The notes under the pieces were generated by a model. It was not told the origin of the DNA. It did not search any database and saw nothing but the letters and a program-made list of their open reading frames with translations. Of a DNA stretch of 64,000 nt, positions 44,701 through 56,800 are shown in pieces. How positions within the stretch are numbered: the stretch's first letter is position 1; every line of letters begins with the position of its first letter. A program made the translations under genes and the position numbers. The stretch lies in assembly GCA_011037195.1 (NCBI GenBank), contig JAAEAF010014564.1, positions 92,701-156,700 on the forward strand, read 5' to 3'. Source of the DNA: Triatoma infestans. Lineage: Eukaryota > Arthropoda > Insecta > Hemiptera > Reduviidae.

Positions 44701-47700
44701 AAAACTCTCACATTCATTAATTATTACCATATGATTAGATAATAACTTGATCATATTTTATAATTTAACCAAAATAATATTTTACTTCAGAGAAGGGATT
44801 ACCTCCTTATACAAAAAATATATAAAATATAAAATCTCTGGTATTTTATCCATTGTAGCATGTTGCGGACCCATCACAAATTTAAATATATATAACTAAA
44901 TATAAATGTAAATAACTATATATGTACACATATACATATAACTATTACTACTTTTGTTTGTCAGTTCAGAGCAATGATGATGATATTTGGATTCCCCTTC
45001 ATTTCTTATAAATGAGAATATCCTTTCTGATATTGCTCTTGATATATATATATATATCCCAGAAAATTAATTTTAGAATGCTCTGGAGGAAGGAAGTGAA
45101 GTTAGGCTAATCTCTAAACTGTCATGTCGAAATAGTGTACAAATTTCATAATTACTAAAAATATTAAAGTTTAATTGTTAAAAGTGTTTAGTTCCTAGTT
45201 TAGTCTGTATGAATGAATCTGTTTAATGTGACTGTATTTATTGGCGTGAATAGATAGATCTAGATTGTAGGTTCACTTCTAAAATTATTAGATTGGTATG
45301 GATATCCATCACGGATGTGTCCTTACAACTCAGAAAGAGGTGCAAGGACATAGCTATTGTGCACCTTAAAACAAATAAAAAAAAATTTAAAATAAAAATT
45401 CGATGATCAAAGAAAATTTTGTCAGAACTGAGAGAAAGTCGGTGCGTGTAGCTCATCACTTTTTTTTTATCACAGGTAACTTTACTATTTAATACAGCAG
45501 CATATACAAGTTATTTGGTTTAACATTTACTACTATATATTTTTAAATAGGAGGTATTTTAAATTAGCTCACGTGGAATATATATTCGTTAAGAATAAAT
45601 GAATCTGACCATAATTACCAAGTAATAAATTGGCACATTTGTACTAAATTTTACTAGTTAGATAATTTTATACAATGTTTTTTAAACTTGAATAATCAGA
45701 ATTGTTTTCCATTTATTTGATCATTTTAGGTGGCGTAGTAAACATAGAAGAAACTACTCCACCGGCTCCTATTGAAACTACTTATTTCACGCCTTCACAT
45801 CTTAGGGTATTCAAATCTGGAACTATTGATTTTATGCAGGTATTTTTTTCGCATATGAACTTACGTTCTTTTTTAATTTAATATATCATGACGAAGTAAT
45901 TGAATTTCTTTTTGTTTATATGTGGAACAGTTGCTGTTAGTATAACAATTACATATAAGCTTAGGTTAAGTTTTAATATTTTGTAGTTATTATATTTTTC
46001 TTCTTGAATTCAGATTTTAATTTTTTTAGGACAGTCATTTCGCCATCCATATAAATATTTCGCTGTTGAATTTAAGATATATTACTGTTTTGTCTTTTTT
46101 TTATATTACTGTTATTGTAATCGTGTCAAATTTTCGATATCGAGTTTTCACCGGAAATATCCGTTTTGAGGTCCCCTGAGTCCAAATAAGTGGTTTTTAG
46201 AAAATGGTGTGTGTGTATGTATATGAACAGCATAGCTCAAAAACGAAAAATCGTACAAAGATTAAACTTGATATTCCGTTTGGGTATCTCCATGGGATCC
46301 GACAGTACGTTTCCTGTCAAAATTCCTCAACCAGAAGTACCACTTTACTGATTTTTTTTTTCCTGCGATTTTCTCAAAAATGGCTCGCAACGATTTTCTT
46401 CAAACTTGGTATATCAAATTCACATAGAAAGATCTACAATTTTTATTTGTAACATTTCTCCGGGAAAATGCATTTAACGGCACTTTTTGGGGAAGGGTGG
46501 GGTTAGGTTGCCCTCCAAAGTTCTATTTAAGTTTATTACACTATTCTTTCATCTAAATAATATTAATTAGAATTAAATAAATATGTTGTTAAAATTCCGA
46601 GTTTGAAGAAAATCAGATGACCGGAAGTACGCTTTTATGAAAACTATTTTTCAATGTTCTGCTATTTCTAAAACGACTCCAACGATTTTCTTTAAACTAA
46701 GTATGTGAACTACAGATATAAAGAGCCAAAATATTTATTTGAAACATTTCTCCGGGTAAACTCATTTAAGCGGTCTTTTGGGGGAGGGGCAGGGTTATGT
46801 TTGCTTAAAGTACTATCTTAGTTGATCGTACAATTCTACCATCTAAACAAAATTAATTAGAAATAAATAGATTGTCAAAATTCAGAGTTTCAAGAAAATT
46901 AGTAAACCGGAAGTGTGTTTTTTCTGAACAGTTTTTTAGTTATTGTGATTTTCTCCATAAAGACACCGATGAATTTAAATTAAATATTGGTATATTAACT
47001 AAAAATTTTATTAATTACAATTTTGAAAACTGGAGTAAGAAAAAGTTGTGCGAGTGTTTCACACCAGAATTTTGTTTTTCAGATTTTTATTATTAAAACA
47101 AAAACAAAAAATAGGTAATTCAGAGCAATGATATGATGATACATGGATTCCCCTTCATTTCTTATAAATGAGAATATCCATTCTGATATTGCTCTTAGTA
47201 TATAAGTAAATATCTTTTGAATTTTGTTAAATTTATTACTTCTGAACATTTAGTATGTTACAAAATATTCTTATTGAATGAATATGAGATATTGAATCGG
47301 CATAACAGTTTTTAATTGTTTGCCACCATTCGAGCCGAGAAATGATAATCAGCATCGGTAATTTTTTTGGTTCAACACTCTAATGATTTAAAACATAACA
47401 GTCAATAATAAAATTATTATTATCTGATAATGGTTAATTTAAAGATGTCCAGCAAACCGTAAAATGAGATAAAAAGTTAATTTCAGTTAACAAAAAATAT
47501 TTTAAAATGTAAACTATTAACAAAACATTCAACTACAGCTAACAATAACATCATTTTACCTAAATAAAAATGTTTGCAAGACACTTTTAGGCAGTCTTAA
47601 AATTTATTCAGAAAAAAAGATGTGAATGGTACTCCATAAAAAAAAGATGCGTTTCACATATCTCATGAAACAAAAATCTCCCTTTATCTTTTAAATATGT

Positions 47701-47790
47701 ATATTTTGAAATTAAAGGAGAAATAATGAGATGTTTATATGGCAATGACCAGAGGAGTTTTTAAAGAAAAAAGAATTCAGGCCATTGCCG

Positions 47791-47847
<57 letters not shown>

Positions 47848-50800
47848 TGTCTGTGGGGAGGGAAACCCTACGCTATCCAAAGCCTCACTGGGCCCAAATA
47901 GCTACCCCAAGAAAAACAACAACTAGCCGGGTCTATAACAAAAATCTAGATCCGGATCCCATTGCCGTATAAATATCATTATAATTTTAAGGCCTGACGA
48001 TTTGAAAATCATTTTAAAGGAGAAATATTTTTGCTTTGACATTTTTTATTTACCCTGTCTACTGTAAGAGGAAAGTGTCCAATTTTGAAATTGAAATACA
48101 TGTTTTGAGATTCCCAGAGTCCGAAAAAGTAGTTATTAGAAAGTACCCTTCTATATATATCTTTTAACTTTTATTCCAGTGCATTAACGAAAAATTTGAT
48201 CGAATCTAACCAAATTATTTGTCTGGTAGTTTATCCGTCTTAGCATGCATATTGATTTTGTTCCTAGCCGGTTTCGGATTTTCATCCATCGTCAGAGCAA
48301 ATTCACCAAGTTCATGTAGAGAGTTTACTTTAACGTAACTGGGCCTGGAGTGCCCAGTCAACAGACCAACCATAACGGGATTCCTGGTTGAATAGGAGTG
48401 CCAGCATTTTTTGCAAGAGTCCCATAATAATGTTATCCAGCATTGCGCCCACCCACATTTTCAACAAATTAATTGTTCTCATTAAAGAATCATCCCTGAA
48501 ATTTGACCTTATCCTGAAACACCGCTTGCATGTAAGATTCTCTATCAATCTGTAAGAGATCGAAACCGGATTCCGTTGGTAACTTAAGCTGGGAAATTAA
48601 TATAAAACGATACCCTTATTATTATTATTATTTGTCTGTGGGAAGGGACCAAAGCTTCACTGGGCCCATATAGCTACCCCAAGAAAAACAACAACAAACC
48701 GGGTCTGAAACAAAAATCCAGACCGGAATCTAATCCATCGTAAGATTCACCGCAGTCCGAATAAATCGGACAATAACCTTAAGCGGAAATAGTTTAAGCT
48801 CTTCCACAGACATCCTATTCCGACCAAAGGTCCTGAACCTAATTTCCTCACAACCCAGGCAATCAGTCATAAGATGGATGGGTGTTTCCTCCTCTGTCTC
48901 ACAGACTCTACAAAATGGATCCGGCATGAGCACCATTACATAGAGATGTCTCCTTAAACCACAATGTCCAGTAAGAGATCCAACCAGATGCCTGAGAGCG
49001 CTCTGTGAAAAACACAGCAACTGTCTGAGCAGAACGGCGCCGACATCTCTGCTAACGCAAATCCATGTTCTGGGAGTGTCCTGCCATCCGCAACAAACAG
49101 CCTGCCATTGGCCGCACTCAAACCTTGAACCAATCCTTTGTAAGCATAGGGTTCTTTGATATGTGTAAAATATGTATGCAACCCAGCAATAGAGCGGCAC
49201 AAATTAGCCGTGGCATCTTTGCTATGCTGCAAGTTAACCTGAACCATTTCTACCCTGTCAATCATTGTAATAAGTCAACTAATGTAAGAAATAGAACTTC
49301 TGCAAACTTGATAGCAAGCAGGAAGAAAAATAAATAGATAAATAAATAAATAAAAATAAAAATACCTGCCTTACATATCTCTCCTTTTTCCTTTGACCAC
49401 GTTTCAGAAATCGCCGCAGGAGGACGGACAAGTCCTCCGCGGCTCCTCCTGACACGTTCTCCTCCAGAAGCAAGCCTTCCCTGCCTCTGGATATTTTTCC
49501 AGATACTCACCCATTAGTGCATCCAGGCCCTGGTCACCCAACTCTGCATGTACAGAGGAATTACCCCAACCACCGGTGGCTCCCTCCTTCTAAGGGCTCC
49601 CGGTTGACGAATTTAAAATTAAAGACATATAATAAATAAAAATTATAAAATCATCAGAGCTCTCCACACTCCATGGAGCCTTACAATTTGGGACGCTTTG
49701 AAGAAGCGCCAGTGCTACCCTAGAGATATAGCGCCCAGGGAATGTGAGCCAAGCCCACAATACCCGGGCACTCACCCATGCGTTCTTTACGCTAGCCCAT
49801 TCACCAGAGCTGGGTTAGGCTCTGGCCGCCTGTTTAGTGGAGTCAGGAACCAAAGTGGTGTGTTGGACTGCAAGGCACGCCGAGGGAACTTGCCTCCAGC
49901 GAGAACCTGCATCCTAAACCACCAGGACTTCCCTTCCCCACAACACAGGTATCCACATACGGCAATATGTGGGTGGCACCAGTACGCGCCACTGGCGTGA
50001 AGGAATGTAATTGTGTAGGTGTACGATGTTACGGCGTTTAGGTGTAAGTGATGCCGCATGAACCCCCTCGCTTGAGATTCGCTGCAAGAGATTCAGGCTA
50101 CACATAAATTATGGCGACCCAAACGGAGGGCAGAAAGAAACTCACACTCCTGACGGGACACCGCAGCACTTGTTAGTCTGTAATTGTAGCTGAGGTACGT
50201 GGGAGTGCTAGGTTACCAAGTAGCCCGAAGACTACGTTCGCCCACCAGCTTGGCCATCCAGGCTTCCACAAAAGTGGAGCGCAGATGTTGCCAGAGCCGC
50301 GTCGAGGACTTGAATGAGGTTCCGCGACAGAATATCGTCTCTAGAAACATAGGGAAGTTTTACCCCATTTGAGTAAAAATACTCCCTCCAACCATTTGGC
50401 TCTACCGACGAATTTCATTAAATTTTGGTATATTAACTATAAAGTTTATTAATTACAATTTTGAAAACTGGAGTAAGAGAAAGTTGTGCGAGTGTTTCAA
50501 CCAGATTTTTTTTTTCAGATTTTTATTATTAAAACAAAAACAAAAAATAGGTAATTCAGAGCAATGATATGATGATACATGGATTCCCCTTCATTTCTTA
50601 TAAATGAGAATATCCATTCTGATATTGCTCTTAGTATATAAGTAAATATCTTTTGAACTTTGTAACATCTAATGTTTCTGAACTTTTAGTATGTTACAAA
50701 TTATTCTTTTTGAATGAATATCAAATATTGAATCGGCATAACTGTTTGGAATTCTTTGCCACCAGTCGAGCCGAGAAATGTTTTTTTGGAACAGTCCCAT

Positions 50801-53800
50801 AATAATGTTATCCAGCATTGCGGCCCCACCCACATTTTCAACAAATTATTTGTTCTCATTAAAGTATCATCCCTGAAATTTGACCTTATCCTGAAACACC
50901 GCTTGCATGTAAGATATTCTCTAATTTACTCATCAATCCGTAAGAGATCGAAACCGGATTCCGTTGGTATCTTAAGCTGGGAAATTAATATAAAACAATA
51001 CCCTAATTATATCTTAATGTAATTTAGCTTAGGATGATTATTATATTTTCTTATTTTTTTTTTAGGAAAATGAATTGGACGTACCTGATTCTAGTGAACC
51101 TCCATCAATACCTACGATGACTTATACAAATCAAAGCTTTAGTCCTTTGGAAGTGACATCTCAACAAGTTGGACCTGCCTCCCAACCACCACCACCACCC
51201 GCTTCTACCACAACACCTACACCGACCACTCATCATTACCAAAATGTAAATAATTTTGTGCATCTCTTCTTGGCTGTTATTTAGCTTCCTTGAGGAACCA
51301 TGATTCTAAATTTCAATATATTTCGTAGCAGACAGATGAAGAAAAAGGCTGGTCTACAAATGCGATGGTAGTTGAACCTCAGACCAATGTAATCGTTACA
51401 TCAACAACTCAAAAACAACCGAATGCAGTGCCACAAAATGAAGATTTGACTGGTTGGGAAGAAGAAACACAGCCACAACAAACTCATGATGATGACTGGG
51501 CTTCACAAACTGAAAATTGGTCAGATATATATAAACCTCAAAATGATGGTAATTTAAATTTTTTTTTATGTTTCGATTATAAAATAGAAAGAAATCTTGT
51601 TTCAGATAGATTTAAATTTAACTTATGAAATTGTTATAGGTTTTATCACAGCTGGAGGTAGTGGACGTGGAAGAGGAGGACGGGGCCGAGGAGGAGGTGG
51701 TGATAGAAACAAAGGCGGCTACAGCAATAGGGGCAGTAACAGAGGCGGCTCCAGGGGTACTTTTTTTATATATTTTAATTTACTTCAACAGTGTCTTTAT
51801 AAAAATTGATGCGCTCCATCCAATCCTATCAAAATATTTTTTTTTTCTTATTAGGTGGCTACAATCGAGGAGAAGGAGGCTATACAAATCGAGAAGGCGG
51901 TGGAAATTATAGAGAAGGTAGTTATCGGGAAGGAAATAATTATTATAAAGATCAAGGCAACTATCAGAATGGCTATCAGAACAGAGGCGAGCAACCAAGA
52001 GGAGGCAGAGGTGGAGCTAACAGGGGCTCATCGGATCGCGCTGGTTTGTATTTTGCCTGAAATAAATTACTTAAACAAATATTTGACTAACATTTCTTTT
52101 ATTTTTTTTCTTACTTTCTCTAACTGCGGTAAGAGGAAATATTTTCCGCATTAAGATTTTTTAAAATTGCTCTCACCGGAAACGCACAGGGCTTGTTGAT
52201 ACCGACTTTTTATTTATTTTAGAATCTGGTGAGTTTACATTAGAATAACTTAAAGCAGGTCAACTTAACTAAAAATAAAAAACAAAGACTTGAAACTAGA
52301 TGTTGAACAAAATTTGTCAATCAGAAATACCACTTTTCCGAAATGATTTAAAATTTAAGAATTTTCTTGAAAACAGCTCTAGCGTTTTTTGCAACATTTT
52401 TAAGCACCATGAAACTATACTCTTAAAATGCTTAATGCTTAAAATACAAGTTATATCCACTAAACCATAAATACTGTCACGGTTATTTTAAATGTGAAAT
52501 TTCAAATGAAAACCGATCGTTGAAAGAAAACATAAAATAAATAACTTGACAGTAATCTTCCTGTTTTTTTTTTAATTGGTGGAGGCCACTAAATCAATTT
52601 ATCTACAGTTTATATATAATTTGTAAAGATCTATAATTATAAATTAAGCATTTTTCCGGGAAAATTCATTTAAGGCAATCCTGTAATGCCATTTATTTCA
52701 ATGTTCCTCTACCTACATATATTTTATTTAAAAGACAAGTGTTTTGAAAGAATTGAAGAAAATCGGTCAATAGATAAGTTAACTTTACTGATTGTATTTT
52801 TCAGTTGTCCTAATTTTCATAAAAACAAATTTTCATTCATTTCTTTTAAATTAGATTTATATACCAACCGCATATGTGAAGATCTTAAACATTTATACAT
52901 TTTTCCGGGAAAATTCTTTTAAGCTATATTCTGGAGAATATATATGATGTTAAATCTAAACAATCAATTCAGTTTAACTGTGTTTCCTGAATGCTTATTG
53001 AAAGAGTCAAAATTTTCAATATAAAATCCAATTTTGTATACAATTTTTCCATTAAACCAGAGAATTGTAGTAAGATAAAGTCAAAATCAAGTTCTCAGAA
53101 AATTTATCGTTGATTTGTTTTTTTTTCCCCAGAGTTAGATTTCCTTACCAATCATTATAATATACGTATAATATTACATCAATATGTAAATATAACATGT
53201 AAAATCTAATCTAAGATAGTCTAAGTCACTATCTAATTCTAACACTTCTTGAATCCCATAGTCACTTATACGATGTTGAACAGAGATCATTCTTCGGTTT
53301 TTCCATTTAAAAGGGTTCCATTCCCAAATTTTTTTTTACCACTTACCTTCCTGCACTCTTCTTAACCTGGGTATAGGCCTTCGTGATACTCCTTGGGTAT
53401 TTCTAACAAGATTTATAGCGGGTGAAGAGGACTTTGAAATTAAAGCCAAATCTATTGCGATTCTAATGTGTCTGTCTGTATTCGTACATGTATATAGTAG
53501 TCTGTTACGCATAAGAATATGGTGGTGTAAATGAGAGAGAGATGGTGAGCTAATGTTTGCTTAAGGATACGCTAAACTGAAGTAATTGCCTATATTAGCA
53601 ACTCAGTTTTTTGTAGTGTATGAGTGTTGGATGTTTCATCATAGAATAGAATAACTAAAGTTAACCATTAGCTCTAGAGGACATATATGTCTGCTGCGCA
53701 CAAGCAAACCCCACCAAAACCACCTGAGTGGTGCTTCCGTATTAAAGCTCGTCGCTGCGAAATCCAGCGTCCGCTCAATGTCTGGCCGTCTGACAATTTC

Positions 53801-56800
53801 AGAGCGCGGTGTCTCTTCCTCATTCGAGCAAAGACCAGTAGTATCAGCCAAATCGCAATAGACTCATATGCTTCCTCAGCCTGGAGTGCCCAGTCAATAG
53901 TACCCTTAGAGACCCACATTCCTGGTTGAATAGGAATGCCAGCATGTTGGTCCCATAATAAACTCATTAGCTTGCTTTGACTGGTGGATTTGTTGCAAAT
54001 CAGGCCTACAAACTGCGAGGCATGTCCAGTAAGTAAGTGTACTGAGGCTCTCACGGCCGGAGGGATTTTGTTTTCGACATGTTGGCTATACTGTCGAGTG
54101 GCCAGATTCCTCCCCTCCGCAACGAGACCGGTTCGAGGTCAGTACGTTGAGAACTGTCGACGCGACAATACGTTTCGTGAGAAATGTCAATCCAATCTCC
54201 CGCCAAGTGTGAAATACGCGGCGTCATCCATTATCTCGTTTGGAAGGGAAAAACTCCGGTTGAGGTTTATGATGAGGTAAAAACTGCATATGGTGATAAA
54301 GCTATGAATCGTACGAGTGTGTTCAAGTGGTGTCGCGAGTTTAAAAACGGTCGTACGTCTGTGCATGATGATCAGAGGAGCGGAAGACCTTCAATTGTGA
54401 CTGACGACGAAATTGTGGAAAAAATCGAAAATGCGCTCCGTGACGATCGCAGATTGACTGTGGATGACTTTCTGCGATGTTTCCGCAAATCTCTAGATCT
54501 CTGCTACACGAAATCATCACAGAAACCCTCGGATATCGGAAACTGTCCGCTAGGTGGGTCCCAAAACAGCTGACAGACCAGCACAAGTTGAATCGAGTGG
54601 AGGCCGGGCAAGAGTTTTTGAGACGCTACAAACTCCATGGAGATGAATTTCTCCGCTCCATCATTACTGGAGATGAAACTTGAGTTGCACACTACACACA
54701 CATCTGAAATCAAAAGGCCGTCTCAACAGTGGCGTCACACCTCTTCACCCTCCGCCAAAAAGTTCAAAACCACAATTCAGCCAAGAAAATCATGGCATCC
54801 GTGTTTTGGGACTGTCAAGGTATAATTTTAATTGAATATATGCCTCAAGAGGAGACCATCAACTCTGCAAGATACTGTGAGACCCTAAAAAAATTGCGGA
54901 GGGCGATTCAGAACAAAAGGAGAGGCATGCTGACAAAGGGAGTCTGCCTGCTGCACGACAATGCCAGACCACACATGGCCAACGCCACGAAGGAACTGCT
55001 TGCCTCGTTTAAAAGGGATGTCCTGAGCCATCCCGCGCATTCCCCTGACCTAGCACTTCAGATTACTCTCTTTACCTCCCTGAAGCTGCGCATGGGGGAA
55101 AAAGGAGGAGGTGAAGGGGAGGTGGATAAGTGGACGAAGGGGTTGGCGGGAAACTACTTCGAGGAAGGCATCAAAAAATTAATACCCTGGTACACCACCT
55201 GCATTGAGAGGAATGGTGACTATGTCGAAAAATAGCTTACATATGTACTAATGTAACCAGGTAATTTTTTTGTTCAAATAATTTTTGTAACCTACAAAAA
55301 TTCAGTACACTTACCGGACATGCCTCGTAATTTCGTTACAACCCAAGGAATGCCGCAGATTGGTTCCGGACCTACAAAAAGATATTTGAACCTTTTCGGA
55401 CCAGTTCATCCAATTTCCCACTGCCTACATCCTGGCACCCACTATCGACTGAGCTTGTTAGAGTTGAAAAACACTTTTTTCGGATTTTCAGCAATGGTTT
55501 GCCAGAAACCGACGTTTCGCCCATATTGCGGTCAGGCTCATTAGGTGTTAGAGTTGTCCACTTCGGTGAAGGATTGCCTTGATTCGGTGGGTCATACCAG
55601 CATTTTTCAATGTATTCTTTCATTTGGAGTTTATGCGTCGGATTATTTTCTGACCATTACAAGATAACTGTATTTTTTTTTTTTAATTTAAGGCGCTTCA
55701 ACATGTGTGGGCATTGGCGCCCGGAGCCTTCTCAGTGCACTGCCGGCCTCCGGACAGTGTTCTCTCGTTAGAGACAACGCTGTCCATCTCCGTACAGTGA
55801 GCTGTAGAGACTCCTAGGAAGAAAAAATCTAAGGCACAGCTTACCTTCGAATTAAAAGATTGTATTCAAATTATAGTTTTGATAATAACGAAAAAGAAAA
55901 GAATTTTAATATCCTGGGTAGCGATTAGTGGTGATAACTGAAGCAACAAACTTCCAGTTATTGACATGTTAAAAGAAAAAAAGAAGTTTAAATACCACCA
56001 CTTAGATTATGGTTATTTCTTTTTATGGAGTCTCCTTCTGAATACACTAAGCCCTTGTAAGGCAAGAAAAGCAAAAACATCTTTCATGCAGAGCAATTCT
56101 TTAAAAGACAGATAATGTTATATAATATAGCAAACATGCAAAGAATGTTTTCTTAATTGTAAGTAATTTATTTCGTACAAATCTATTTTGTAATTATAAT
56201 AATAGTAATTATTTTTTCATGGTTCGCTGGTTCTTGGAACATAATGGTTTCATTTATAGCATTTAGTATAAGTAAGTTATAATTGTTTGTTTCTATCCAC
56301 CTTCGACTTATGGATGTTAAGTACGGCCGGGGAACTAGGCATTACGTAGTTACTATTTGTATTTTTTCACCTTCATTTTTCAATGGAAATAATTTTCAAG
56401 GTTTCAAGAGTAAGAAAGTGATGCCTTCAAAAGTTTATTTGTTGAGTTTATTGTTATTTATGTGTAATATTAGATTTTATGATATATTACTTGCACTACA
56501 ATTAAATACAATCGTATAAGTTGTATAAATTTCAAATTTAAAGAAAATTCATCAATTGAAAGTCGAAAAAATAGTTTAAAGGACTTTAATGGGAAATTTA
56601 GGCTTTAGTAGATACACTCAGTTATATTGGGATCTGAGTGTTATGAGAACAACATTAACAAAGTCGTGTCTCAAAAGCAACCAAACTTACCTTTAGAGTC
56701 CAACAACATCAAGAGTGTCGGCCGTTGAGAAAGAAAACTTCGCAGTGTTCAACTTATGGAGGGTTGTCGTTAATCGAACACAACGTAAGGCGACATATTG

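Larger units (their letters stand above)
46985..48605. repeat. Caprin intron 6 segmental duplication, unit A
   Basis: 46985-47343 matches 50428-50780, and 48408-48605 matches 50793-51000. Between them unit A has about 1.06 kb (47344-48407) that unit B lacks, including a LINE tail and a decayed hammerhead-like motif. Confidence 0.8.

Noticed and set aside
48530..48575. GATCGAAACCGGATTCCG at 48548 and 50945 as hammerhead-like motifs
   Set aside because: GAAACCGG is present, but there is no CTGANGA box (CTGTAAGA / CCGTAAGA) and no paired stem II, and the palindrome is broken.
49587..50105. Several overlapping frames on both strands in the GC-rich block 49400-50350
   Set aside because: The block is the 5' region of the deleted LINE; GC-rich sequence gives chance open frames in several readings and none shows a domain.
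51780..51998. Minus-strand frames opposite the Caprin RGG exons
   Set aside because: They are mirror frames of the Gly/Arg/Tyr repeats and have no independent support.
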